From Anaerolineales bacterium (lineage in GTDB: Bacteria > Chloroflexota > Anaerolineae > Anaerolineales > UBA4823), in assembly GCA_003105035.1 (NCBI GenBank), contig PQAL01000033.1, positions 265,613 to 329,612 of the forward strand: 64,000 nt of DNA. Reading direction: 5' to 3'. The position numbers and the translations under genes were made by a program. Of this stretch, positions 1 through 8,026 are shown in pieces. The notes under the pieces were generated by a model, which had not been told where the DNA came from, searched no databases, and saw only the letters and a list, made by a program, of their open reading frames with translations. Position 1 is the stretch's first letter. Every line of letters begins with the position of its first letter.

Positions 1-1
1 T

Positions 2-277
2 TCATGGAAAGACAACATGTATGACCTGATCCAACGGGTCGCCTTTCTTTGTATGATATGCAGTGCCCTTCGGGAACAATTCGGGAACAGATAGCCTGAA
101 ATATCCTGGCGAATCATTGACTAAATCGACGTACTAGATGGCTATATTTGCCTGATTCGGGTACAAGATTTTCCCTTCCGGGGAGGGTGTGTTTAAGGGA
201 ATGGAATACCACCCAGAACGTAGTAGATTTATTTTGGTTTCTATGGGTCTATCTGATTTACACCCAGATAGAATTTT
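2..277 (-). pseudogene. C-terminal remnant of an unrecognised protein
   Basis: Read on the minus strand, the frame ending in TGA at 2-4 gives protein-like sequence back to about 277, with one in-frame TAG at 134-136 and another stop at 278-280. Residues after the internal stop include the segments VNDSPGYFRLSVPELFP and KKGDPLDQVIHVVFP. The segment before it reads like SGWYSIPLNTPSPEGKILYP. The even composition and the coherence of one frame across the stop suggest a decayed gene rather than noise. I do not recognise the family. The gene may continue upstream in another frame (frameshift). Plus-strand frames over the same stretch look like shadow sequence. Confidence 0.45.
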
Positions 278-360
278 CTATATATGCGATTAAACAAGGC
301 ACGACCCAGATATTGATGGTTTATGAGAGGGGAAACTCCTTTTCAAAAACTTAGTATCCA

Positions 361-558
361 GCCTTACTCAGTATTAGTCACCTTGCTTGCGTGAATAAAC
401 CTCCCCGCTTCGAAGCCCCATCGTTAATTGACCCTCCACCTGGTTGCCCGTTTGCCAACCGCTGCCCTCAGGCGAGTGATCCATGCCGCAGCAGCATACC
501 AGATCTGATCTATCTGGATGCCGGCCATTGGGTGCAGTGTTTTTTGTTTCACAAGTAA
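361..558 (+). pseudogene. C-terminal remnant of an oligopeptide/dipeptide ABC transporter ATPase (OppD/DppD type)
   Basis: The frame ending with TAA at 556-558 encodes PPPGCPFANRCPQASDPC, then a segment ending in GHWVQC. This is the hallmark C-terminal extension of OppD/OppF/DppD ATPases: GCPF..RCP, a second Cys, and GH.V.C before the end. In the intact family it follows the ABC nucleotide-binding domain. Here the frame is closed upstream by TAG at 352-354. No Walker A, signature or Walker B sequence is present in the 350 bases to the left, so only the last 60 or so codons remain. It would have energised peptide import at the inner membrane. The remnant is next to another decayed gene and no peptide-transporter partner is visible. 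Confidence 0.7.
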
Positions 559-786
559 AATAAACAACATTTACGATTAATGACAGGCAATGATGACCTG
601 GTGGGTTGACAGGTACACCCTCCAGGGATTTCTGGGGTTATAGCAAGCAGAAATCCAATTGGCATTCTGTTCTTTGGATCCAACATCACACCCTGGCACG
701 CAATGGGGATATATGACCAAACCAACACGATGGATCCTTGTCACCTTCGATCGCGATAAAAACCGCTTGAGAACGTGGAGTTCACT
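559..786. other. Intergenic stretch upstream of the epimerase gene
   Basis: No reading frame with protein-like sequence was seen between the ABC ATPase remnant and the epimerase gene. A GGAG motif at 777-780 serves the GTG start at 787. No clear promoter or terminator was identified. Confidence 0.4.
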
Positions 787-1806
787 GTGAGTGACCGGCT
801 GCTTATAACAGGAGCTTCAGGGCTGGTTGGGGCGAACCTTGTCCGTGCACTATTAGCGCAGGGCAGGAATGTACGTGCCTTGATCCATCATGATCACCGA
901 GCTCTGGATGGTTTAGATGTGGAAACCATTTCCGCAGACGTGCGTGACCAGGCATCTCTGGAGCGTGCAATGGCTGGGATTGAGGTAGTCTATCATCTGG
1001 CTGGGTCAATCTCTTTGGAGATGGATAGTGGGTCGGAGATGATGGAGATCAATACCATTGGCACTCGCCTTGTGGTGAATGCGTGCATGAAATGCGGCGT
1101 GCAGCGCCTGATACACTTCAGCACGATAGACGCTTTAAAAAAGGATAGCCTGGGTACACCCGTGGACGAGGAACAACCGCTAATCGATGCAGATCTCACT
1201 GATGATGAGTTAGCACGCATCCCGCCCTATGATTTATCGAAGGCGCGGGCCGAGCGCGAGGTGCTGGCAGGGATTGGGCGTGGATTGGACGCAGTGATTG
1301 TGCGACCCACCGCTATGCTTGGGCCATATGATTTTAAGCCCTCACTTATCGGACAAGCATTGCTGCAATTGGCTAACGGGAAGATACCTGCCCTGGTTAA
1401 AGCTGGTTTCGATTGGGTCGATGTGCGCGATGTAGTGGCGGGAGTTATGCGGGCTGAACGAGACGCTCCAGCGGGGTCATCTTACATGCTGGGTGGAAAT
1501 TGGCACACCCTCAGAGAGGTGGCAGTGATGGCAGCAGCTTTCTCACAGCGAAGCGCGCCGCGACTCACCGTGCCTTTCTGGCTGGCAGATTTATTCGCCC
1601 CGGTGATGTTAAAGCTGGCAAGCTTTAATAACACACATCCGATTTATACCCGCGTCACCCTCGAAGCCCTGCGCGGTGATCGGCATGTAAGTTCAGCCCG
1701 GGCTGAACGCGAGCTGGGTTACACAGCTCGTCGATTATCTGAGACGGTGCGGGATACGCTCACCTGGTTCCAGGAACAGGGCTACTTGCGAGGAGGTACA
1801 CCTTGA
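787..1806 (+). CDS. NAD(P)-dependent epimerase/dehydratase, 3beta-hydroxysteroid dehydrogenase-like extended SDR
   Basis: A 339-residue extended short-chain dehydrogenase/reductase. The Rossmann glycine motif GASGLVGANLV is at residues 8-18. The catalytic Tyr-x-x-x-Lys appears as YDLSK in the middle of the protein, preceded by the typical HFST strand. A GTG at 775 is possible, but GTG 787 has GGAG exactly 6 nt upstream and puts the first beta strand at the N-terminus, so I prefer it. The stop overlaps the next gene's TTG start. That gene belongs to the steroid 5-alpha-reductase family. The sequence shows an SDR oxidoreductase. A sterol or steroid-like substrate is an inference from the neighbour. 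A sugar-nucleotide or flavonoid-type substrate is not excluded. Confidence 0.85.
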   Translation: MSDRLLITGASGLVGANLVRALLAQGRNVRALIHHDHRALDGLDVETISADVRDQASLERAMAGIEVVYHLAGSISLEMDSGSEMMEINTIGTRLVVNACMKCGVQRLIHFSTIDALKKDSLGTPVDEEQPLIDADLTDDELARIPPYDLSKARAEREVLAGIGRGLDAVIVRPTAMLGPYDFKPSLIGQALLQLANGKIPALVKAGFDWVDVRDVVAGVMRAERDAPAGSSYMLGGNWHTLREVAVMAAAFSQRSAPRLTVPFWLADLFAPVMLKLASFNNTHPIYTRVTLEALRGDRHVSSARAERELGYTARRLSETVRDTLTWFQEQGYLRGGTP

Positions 1807-2564
1807 GCCAGGATAAACTGCAATTTGCTTTAATCCTGACTGGAATTGTAGTGGCAGCCGGAGTCTTCGTTGCGCTATTCTTTATCAGTGCGCCATACGG
1901 TAGGCACGCCCGTCGTGGCTTCGGGCCGATGATCCCGAACCACCTCAGCTGGATGATCATGGAAACCCCGTCAGTGGTCTTGTTTGCCGTGTTATTCGCC
2001 ATGGGCAACGCCCCAAAAAATCTGCCCATCCTGGTGTTTTTTGTACTTTGGGAGCTGCACTACATACACCGAGCCTTCATCTATCCCTGGACCATTCGGG
2101 ATGGTCGCAAAAAGATGCCCGTTGTGGTGATTATGTTGGGATTTGCCTTCAATATTGGCAACTCATACGCAAATGGGCATTACCTGTTCACCCATTCAGG
2201 TGGGTACCCGTCGAGCTGGGTGCTGGATTATCGCTTCCTAGGCGGAACGAGCTTGTTTCTGGCAGGCTTAGTTATTAACCGCTGGGCAGACACAAAACTA
2301 CGTGCGCTGCGCAAGCCAGGTGAGGTGAGCTACAGCATCCCCAATGGCGGCTTGTTTAACTGGATTTCCTGCCCGAACTATCTGGGTGAAATCATCGAGT
2401 GGACCGGCTGGGCTCTGGCCACCTGGTGTTTACCAGGCCTGGCTTTTGCGGTATGGACGTTTGCCAACCTCGCTCCACGTGCTCGCTCTCACCACGCCTG
2501 GTATCATGCTAACTTCCCGGAGTACCCGCAGCAACGTAAAGCCCTGATCCCCTGGGTCTGGTAG
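1803..2564 (+). CDS. Steroid 5-alpha-reductase family membrane protein (C-terminal domain family)
   Basis: A 253-residue polytopic membrane protein. The TTG start overlaps the preceding stop and has a strong AGGAGGT 5 nt upstream, so the two genes are translationally coupled. The C-terminal half matches the diagnostic motif of 3-oxo-5-alpha-steroid 4-dehydrogenases: IPNGGLFNWISCPNYLGEI, then EWTGWALATW, and near the end YPQQRKALIPW. In the family these residues bind NADPH and the enzyme reduces the delta-4 double bond of 3-oxo-steroids or enoyl lipids in the membrane. Six or so hydrophobic segments are visible. The bacterial substrate is unknown. Coupling to an extended SDR suggests two-step oxidation/reduction of a polycyclic isoprenoid (inference). 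Confidence 0.88.
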   Translation: MSQDKLQFALILTGIVVAAGVFVALFFISAPYGRHARRGFGPMIPNHLSWMIMETPSVVLFAVLFAMGNAPKNLPILVFFVLWELHYIHRAFIYPWTIRDGRKKMPVVVIMLGFAFNIGNSYANGHYLFTHSGGYPSSWVLDYRFLGGTSLFLAGLVINRWADTKLRALRKPGEVSYSIPNGGLFNWISCPNYLGEIIEWTGWALATWCLPGLAFAVWTFANLAPRARSHHAWYHANFPEYPQQRKALIPWVW

Positions 2565-2711
2565 AACATCTGATAGAAAGTAAATTTGTTTTGGCATTGA
2601 ACAACCATTACGGTTTTTATGGTCCTGCCTTATCCCGGTTTTCCCACCCATAAAAATCAGTAGTTCTTGAAATCGAGCGATTTAGTAGAGTGCTCTAATC
2701 GAATAATCATA

Positions 2712-2731
2712 AATTATGGATTTTCATAATT
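2712..2731. promoter_or_regulatory. Inverted repeat upstream of the Nramp gene (possible metalloregulator operator)
   Basis: A perfect 7-bp inverted repeat, AATTATG (2712-2718) and CATAATT (2725-2731), has a 6-nt spacer and lies about 90 bp before the transporter start. The AT-rich dyad resembles operators of DtxR/MntR or Fur-type regulators in general form only. No regulator gene is adjacent. Confidence 0.3.
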
Positions 2732-2781
2732 CACAAACCTGTTATTATGAGGGTTGTTAGCGAGAGAGAAACCACATAGCA

Positions 2782-2811
2782 GTGACTAATATTTAAGATG
2801 TGGTTTAAAAT
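2782..2811 (+). promoter_or_regulatory. Candidate promoter for the Nramp gene, probably leaderless
   Basis: GTGACT (2782-2787), 18 nt, then TAAAAT (2806-2811). The start codon at 2821 follows the -10 box by only 9 nt and has no Shine-Dalgarno sequence. Transcription would start 1-3 nt before the ATG. Confidence 0.4.
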
Positions 2812-2820
2812 GTATACAAC

Positions 2821-4119
2821 ATGGCAAAAGAAAAACCTGCTCCTGCTGAGTTGAGTAAGACCGAAAAGGCTGCCGCACTCATCCTTTCAGGGAAGAGCAA
2901 GAAACGTGGTCTGGCACGCCTGATGCCATTTATGGGCCCGGCTTTCATTGCCAGTGTGGCCTACATGGACCCGGGGAATTTCGCCACCAACATCCAGGGC
3001 GGGGCGAAGTTCGGGTATACGCTGCTATGGGTGATCGTGGCCACCAACCTGATGGCTATGCTCATCCAGACCCTCTCCGCCAAGCTGGGCATTGCCAGCG
3101 GGAAGAACCTGGCTGAGCTGTGCCGTGAAAGCTTTCCCCGCCCGGTGGTCATCGTCATGTGGATCCTGATGGAAATCGTAGCCATGGCCACCGACCTGGC
3201 CGAATTCCTGGGTGCGGCGCTGGGTTTCTACCTTTTGCTTGGCATTCCCTTGTGGATCGCGGGTATTATCACTGCCATTGTCACCTTTATCATCCTTGGG
3301 TTGGAGCGCTACGGTTTCCGGCCGCTTGAGGCGGTTATCACAGCTTTAATTGCCGTGATCTCCGTAAGCTACCTGATTGAGACCATCCTGGTTCATCCAG
3401 ATTGGAAACAGGTCGCGTACCATGCGGTGGTGCCCCAATTTGCTGGTCCAGAAAGCGTGTTGCTGGCTGCGGGCATCTTAGGCGCAACGGTGATGCCGCA
3501 TGTGATCTTTCTGCATTCTGCCCTGACCCAAAAGAGGATCGTGGTACGGACACCTGCTAAGCTGCGCCAGTTGTTTAAATTTGAGGTAACTGACGTGGTG
3601 GTCGCCATGGGGGTAGCCGGCTTGATCAATGCCGGCATGCTGATTGTGGCGGCTTCCACGTTTTACCGCACAGGCCTGGTCAATGTCGGTACCATTCAAG
3701 AAGCACACCAAACCCTGCAACCCTTGTTAGGCAAAGCCTCCAGTTTCTTTTTCGCTTTAGCGTTGCTGGCTTCTGGCTTATCGTCCTCATCGGTGGGGAC
3801 CATGGCCGGCCAGGTCATCATGCAGGGCTTTTTGCATGCCGAGATACCCGTTTGGATCCGCCGCGTGGTGACCATGGTTCCATCGCTGCTGGTGATTTTT
3901 ATTGGGTTGGACCCCACCCGCACCCTAGTCATCAGCCAGGTGGTGTTGAGTTTTGGATTGCCCTTCGCGGTAATCCCCCTGATCCTGTTCACCTCCAGGC
4001 GAAAAATTATGAAGGTGCTGGTCAACCACCAGATCACTACCATGGTGGCGAGCCTGGTAGCAATCGTGATAGTTGCGTTGAATATTTACCTGCTCGTGCA
4101 GATATTTTCAGGAAAATGA
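2821..4119 (+). CDS. mntH: Nramp family Mn2+/Fe2+ transporter
   Basis: A 432-residue integral membrane protein of the Nramp (SLC11) family, which imports divalent Mn or Fe with protons across the cytoplasmic membrane. Helix 1 carries the metal-binding DPGN motif (Asp50-Asn53). Helix 6 carries MPH in the context TVMPHVIFLHSAL, supplying the Met ligand. About 11 hydrophobic helices follow a charged 30-residue N-terminus. The ATG lacks a Shine-Dalgarno and sits 9 nt after a -10-like TAAAAT. The stop is 1 nt from the next ATG (UspA), so this is the head of a run that also includes a LonC-like protease and an alpha-galactosidase. Metal specificity cannot be settled by eye, but Mn is usual for bacterial members. 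Confidence 0.92.
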   Translation: MAKEKPAPAELSKTEKAAALILSGKSKKRGLARLMPFMGPAFIASVAYMDPGNFATNIQGGAKFGYTLLWVIVATNLMAMLIQTLSAKLGIASGKNLAELCRESFPRPVVIVMWILMEIVAMATDLAEFLGAALGFYLLLGIPLWIAGIITAIVTFIILGLERYGFRPLEAVITALIAVISVSYLIETILVHPDWKQVAYHAVVPQFAGPESVLLAAGILGATVMPHVIFLHSALTQKRIVVRTPAKLRQLFKFEVTDVVVAMGVAGLINAGMLIVAASTFYRTGLVNVGTIQEAHQTLQPLLGKASSFFFALALLASGLSSSSVGTMAGQVIMQGFLHAEIPVWIRRVVTMVPSLLVIFIGLDPTRTLVISQVVLSFGLPFAVIPLILFTSRRKIMKVLVNHQITTMVASLVAIVIVALNIYLLVQIFSGK

Positions 4120-4120
4120 C

Positions 4121-5029
4121 ATGACTATTAAAAGTATCCTCGTTCCATTAGATGGTTCGAAGCTATCTGAAACAGTCCTACCACTGGCTTCATTGCTGGC
4201 GCAGAAAAACCAGGCCAGGCTGATCTTGTTTCACGTCATTGAGCAGAATGCCCCTGATTCAATCCATGGCGACCATCACCTGACTGACCAGCTAGAAGCG
4301 TCTCAATATCTTGACGAGATCTGCCGATCTATGCCACCCTCCATTACTGTGGACCAACACGTGCATTCGAGCGCGGAGAAGGATGTCGCAGATAGTATCG
4401 TAGCGCACAGTAAGGAACTGGGTGTGGATTTAATCAGTATGTGCGCGCATGGGCAAAGTGGGCTTCAGAAACGCATCTTTGGAAATATTGCGCAGGAAGT
4501 CATTTCGCGCGGTGATGTGCCTGTGCTACTGGTCTCGCCCGAGAAGGAACGCATCGCCGAATCCTGCACCTGCCAGTGTATCCTGGTACCTTTAGACGGC
4601 AACCCTGACCATGAAGCAGGTCTTGCCATGGCTGCCGAGCTATCCCGTACCTGCCAGGCCAAGCTGCACCTGGTGATGGTGGTACCTAATTTGGCTTCCC
4701 TGCCAGGTGAGCAGGCAGCCTCAGCGGCGTTGCTACCCGGTGCTGCGTCTGCTTTGCTTGAGCTTGACTGTGAAGAAGCTGAGCTTTACCTGGCGCAGCT
4801 AATCGGTGAGCTGTTGGAACAGAATATCAACGTCACAGGTGAAATCCAACGGGGTGATCCCGCCAAGCAGATTGTCCGTTCCGCAAGAGCATTTACGGCT
4901 GACATGATCGTCCTGGGTACCCATGGGAAGACAGCCTTGGATGCCTTCTGGTCAGGGAGTGTGACCCCCAAGATAATCACCCAGACCCACCTGCCGTTAT
5001 TGCTTGTCCCTGTTCATGATAGTGAATGA
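4121..5029 (+). CDS. Tandem universal stress protein (two UspA domains)
   Basis: A 302-residue soluble protein made of two UspA domains (about 1-145 and 150-300). Each starts with a beta strand of the type ILVPLDG and ends with an ATP-binding loop. The C-terminal copy reads GTHGKTALDAFWSGS and the N-terminal one AHGQSGLQKRIFGN, close to the family G-2x-G-9x-G motif. Proteins of this kind bind ATP/AMP and are linked to stress survival. Only 1 nt separates it from the Nramp stop, so it is co-transcribed with the metal transporter and the LonC-like protease. It is more diverged from the two UspA genes at 10.6-12.5 kb than those are from each other. Confidence 0.88.
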   Translation: MTIKSILVPLDGSKLSETVLPLASLLAQKNQARLILFHVIEQNAPDSIHGDHHLTDQLEASQYLDEICRSMPPSITVDQHVHSSAEKDVADSIVAHSKELGVDLISMCAHGQSGLQKRIFGNIAQEVISRGDVPVLLVSPEKERIAESCTCQCILVPLDGNPDHEAGLAMAAELSRTCQAKLHLVMVVPNLASLPGEQAASAALLPGAASALLELDCEEAELYLAQLIGELLEQNINVTGEIQRGDPAKQIVRSARAFTADMIVLGTHGKTALDAFWSGSVTPKIITQTHLPLLLVPVHDSE

Positions 5030-5055
5030 TTTATTGATCAAGATTGGAGGCTCGT

Positions 5056-7485
5056 ATGGTAAACGAATTAAAAGCGGAGCAGGCCTATAAAGTATGTGGA
5101 AAAGAAAACATTGGTTGCGATTCCAGCCAGGAGTTATCCCCACTGGAAACCATTGTCGGTCAAGACCGTGCCATCCGCGCCATGCAATTCGGGTTGGGCA
5201 TCAAGGAGAAAGGTTTTAATATATACGTCTCTGGCATGCCGGGCACCGGGCGAACAACCGCCGTGAGGCGATACCTTGAAGAAATGGCTGCCACAAAACC
5301 GGTGCCTATGGACTGGTGTTATGTCAACAATTTCGAGGATGCTTATCACCCACACGCATTGAGCCTTCCCGCCGGTCGGGCAGTTGAGCTTCAGAAGGGC
5401 ATGGAGCACCTCACCAAGCTGGTCTTCCAGGAAGTACGTAATGTCTTCGAGAGCGAAGAATACGCCAAGCACAAGGATGAAGAGTTAAAAAAGTTCCAGC
5501 AGCAAAAGCAGCAGATCCTGGAGCAGGTCAGCCAACAAGCCAACCTGGAGGGTTTCATGCTACAACCGACCCCCATGGGGGTGGTGACCGTACCGACGCG
5601 TAACAACAAACCTATGAGCGAAGAAGATTTCATGAAGTTATCCCAAAAGGATAAGGAAGCCCTGCTCCAAAAGCAACAAAAGGTGCAGAGTGCGCTTGAG
5701 GCGTCGATCCGCCAGTCCAAGCTCCTCGATAAGGATGCTATGGAAGCTGTCGACCAGCTCGACAAGCAAATTGCCGCGTATGCCTTGCGTAGCTGGTTCG
5801 ATGACATGCAGCAAAAGTTTGCAGACCTGCCAGAAGTGACTCAATTTATTGAAGCAGTTCAAGCAGACTTGCTTGATCAGGTGGAGTTGTTCAAGACAGA
5901 CGGGCAAGAGGAAACCCCTGCGTTACCCTTTATGTCCCAACCCAAGACTTTGCCAGTCAAGAAGTATGCGGTAAATATCCTGGTGGATAATTCCAGGCAG
6001 AAGGGTGCACCGGTCATCGTCGAGACCAACCCCACCCACGAAAACCTGTTTGGCAGGATCGAGCAGGAAGCTCGCTTTGGTGCCCTGGTGACAGATTTTA
6101 CATTGGTGCGGGGTGGAGCCCTGCACCGGGCCAATGGCGGCTATATCGTCCTCCCTGTTGAAGACGTGCTACGCAGCCCATTCGCCTGGGAGGATTTAAG
6201 CCACGCCCTGGCAAACGCCAAGATCGAGGTTGGCGATGCCACGGAAAAGTTTGGGTTTTCCACCAAGAGCTTGAAACCTGAGCCGATCCCGCTGGATATC
6301 AAGGTAATCTTGATTGGTAGCCCGGATGTTTTCCAGCTATTAATGACCTATGAAGGGCATTTCTCTGAGTTATTCAAGGTGAAGGCGGAGTTCGATATCT
6401 CCATGGACCGTACCCCGGAGCACACGCGTGAGTATGCCGGTTTTGCCACCATGCTGTGCAATCTTGAGCAGCTCAGGCACCTGGACGGCACTGCCCTGGC
6501 GCGCCTGGTGGAGCACGGCTCACGCCTGGCTGAAGACCAGGAGAAGCTCTCCACCCGTTTCAGCGAAATCTCGGATGTGATCCGGGAAGCGAATTACTAT
6601 GCCGGTTTGGATGGGGTAAAAACGATCTCAGCTCAGCATATTCGCAAGACCATCGAAGAGCGCTACTACCGTTCGAACCTGATCCAGGAACGCCTGCAGG
6701 AGATGATCCAGCGCAAGGTGATCAAGATCGACATCTCTGGCAAAAAAGTCGGCCAGATCAATGGGCTCTCCGTGCTGGGGCTGGGGGATATCAGCTTTGG
6801 CCAACCCAACCGGATCACGGTCAGCCTCAGCCTGGGCAGGGAAGGCGTGGTGAATATCGAGCGCGAAGCCAAGCTTTCCGGCCCGATACATACCAAGGGT
6901 GTATTGATCCTTTCGGGATACATGGCCGGGCGATACGCCAAGGATAAGCCGCTCAGCCTGTCAGCCCGGATCGTGTTTGAGCAGAGCTATGGCGGCATCG
7001 AGGGTGATAGCGCTTCGAGCACCGAATTGTATGCCCTACTCTCAGCCTTATCGAACCTGCCCATCAACCAGGCAATTGCGGTAACCGGCTCCGTCAACCA
7101 GAACGGCGAAGTTCAGGCCATCGGTGGAGCCAACGAGAAGATTGAAGGATATTTCGAGATTTGCAAGGCAGCAGGCCTGACCAGCGAGCAAGGCGTGATG
7201 TTGCCAGCCAGCAATGTGGCAAACTTGATGCTCAAAGAAGAAGTGGTGGAAGCCATCCGTGAGGGTAAATTTCACCTGTGGCCGGTGAGTACGATCGATG
7301 AAGGGATTGAAGTTTTGACAGGTGTGAGGGGGGGCGAGCGCCTGCCGGATGGAAAATTTGAGCCTGAGACAGTGAATGCCCTGGTCGATCAGCGCCTGCG
7401 TGAGATGGCGGAAGCCCTGCAGCGATTTGGGAAGCAAGATAACAACAAGAGTCAGGAAGCAGCTAAAAACAATGACGCAGGTTGA
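5056..7485 (+). CDS. Lon-like protease, LonC/LonB-like family (AAA_32 plus Lon_C)
   Basis: An 809-residue protein with an N-terminal P-loop-like region, a long coiled-coil insertion (about 115-250, rich in Lys/Gln/Glu) and a C-terminal Lon protease domain. The catalytic dyad is clear: Ser652 in GDSAS and Lys695 in GGANEKIEG, 43 residues apart as in Lon (S679/K722 in E. coli). The P-loop reads GMPGTGRTT (60-68), with Arg66 where Walker A normally has Lys. In the related Meiothermus LonC the ATPase site is degenerate and proteolysis is ATP-independent (established for that protein), so ATP use here is uncertain. ATG 5056 has GGAGG 5 nt upstream and is preferred to TTG 5044. Likely role: cytosolic removal of unfolded proteins. 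The downstream gene overlaps its 3' end. Confidence 0.9.
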   Translation: MVNELKAEQAYKVCGKENIGCDSSQELSPLETIVGQDRAIRAMQFGLGIKEKGFNIYVSGMPGTGRTTAVRRYLEEMAATKPVPMDWCYVNNFEDAYHPHALSLPAGRAVELQKGMEHLTKLVFQEVRNVFESEEYAKHKDEELKKFQQQKQQILEQVSQQANLEGFMLQPTPMGVVTVPTRNNKPMSEEDFMKLSQKDKEALLQKQQKVQSALEASIRQSKLLDKDAMEAVDQLDKQIAAYALRSWFDDMQQKFADLPEVTQFIEAVQADLLDQVELFKTDGQEETPALPFMSQPKTLPVKKYAVNILVDNSRQKGAPVIVETNPTHENLFGRIEQEARFGALVTDFTLVRGGALHRANGGYIVLPVEDVLRSPFAWEDLSHALANAKIEVGDATEKFGFSTKSLKPEPIPLDIKVILIGSPDVFQLLMTYEGHFSELFKVKAEFDISMDRTPEHTREYAGFATMLCNLEQLRHLDGTALARLVEHGSRLAEDQEKLSTRFSEISDVIREANYYAGLDGVKTISAQHIRKTIEERYYRSNLIQERLQEMIQRKVIKIDISGKKVGQINGLSVLGLGDISFGQPNRITVSLSLGREGVVNIEREAKLSGPIHTKGVLILSGYMAGRYAKDKPLSLSARIVFEQSYGGIEGDSASSTELYALLSALSNLPINQAIAVTGSVNQNGEVQAIGGANEKIEGYFEICKAAGLTSEQGVMLPASNVANLMLKEEVVEAIREGKFHLWPVSTIDEGIEVLTGVRGGERLPDGKFEPETVNALVDQRLREMAEALQRFGKQDNNKSQEAAKNNDAG

Positions 7486-8026
7486 TACGCTTGGTATCCT
7501 GGAAATCCTGGACCAGCACCTTGGCTGGTATCCCTTAATGGAGCTGCAGGATGCATATAAATTGATCTACCAGGCGGTGCTTGGCCCTGAGCACCTGATC
7601 GGTTCCCCCGAAGAATTTTCCCGCTATCTGGAACTGGAATATGCCTCACTCCAGGCTGATGCCGCACAGCATTTATTTGAGCCGATCCGGGCAGATGGTT
7701 CGCTTTTTCGCCTCAACCTGCGAGCTTATAAGGCACGAGAATTGGGGCTTGCCGGATTGGTGACTCCCTTAATGATGACTGCCCAGTTCATCCAAGGCAC
7801 ACAATCGGAGCTACGTCTCACCTGGGGAAGTTTCACCCAGCTGTGCTTGCAGGGTTATGTGCGCCATTTTGAGCCCGAGGAAGTTGAATTGCTCGACTGG
7901 CAGCTCATCGAGCAGGATTTCCCTGCCTTGCACCACTCAGAAGCCTACCGGCGCCTTTACCAGCCAGCCTACCGGTTAGTCTCAGCCGGGTTAATCCCTT
8001 CCCTGGGCATGCCTGATGAGGCTTGA
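7472..8026 (+). CDS. Conserved hypothetical protein between Lon-like protease and GH36 genes
   Basis: A 184-residue soluble protein. ATG 7472 lies inside the end of the protease gene and is preceded by AGGAAG. The stop overlaps the start of the glycosidase gene by 11 nt, so three genes are translationally coupled. Visible features are a short opening helix ending in LGWYPLMELQDAYKLIYQ, a GPEHLIGSPEEF motif, an RLNLRAYK segment, and a Tyr-rich C-terminus (YRRLYQPAYRLVSAG). No signal peptide, membrane helix or known catalytic motif is apparent. I do not recognise a named family. The context (protease, carbohydrate hydrolase) gives no firm clue to function. Confidence 0.75.
   Translation: MTQVDTLGILEILDQHLGWYPLMELQDAYKLIYQAVLGPEHLIGSPEEFSRYLELEYASLQADAAQHLFEPIRADGSLFRLNLRAYKARELGLAGLVTPLMMTAQFIQGTQSELRLTWGSFTQLCLQGYVRHFEPEEVELLDWQLIEQDFPALHHSEAYRRLYQPAYRLVSAGLIPSLGMPDEA

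Noticed and set aside
148-354. 68-codon frame from a TTG start
   Set aside because: It is antisense to a better minus-strand protein-like frame, has no Shine-Dalgarno and shows no family features.
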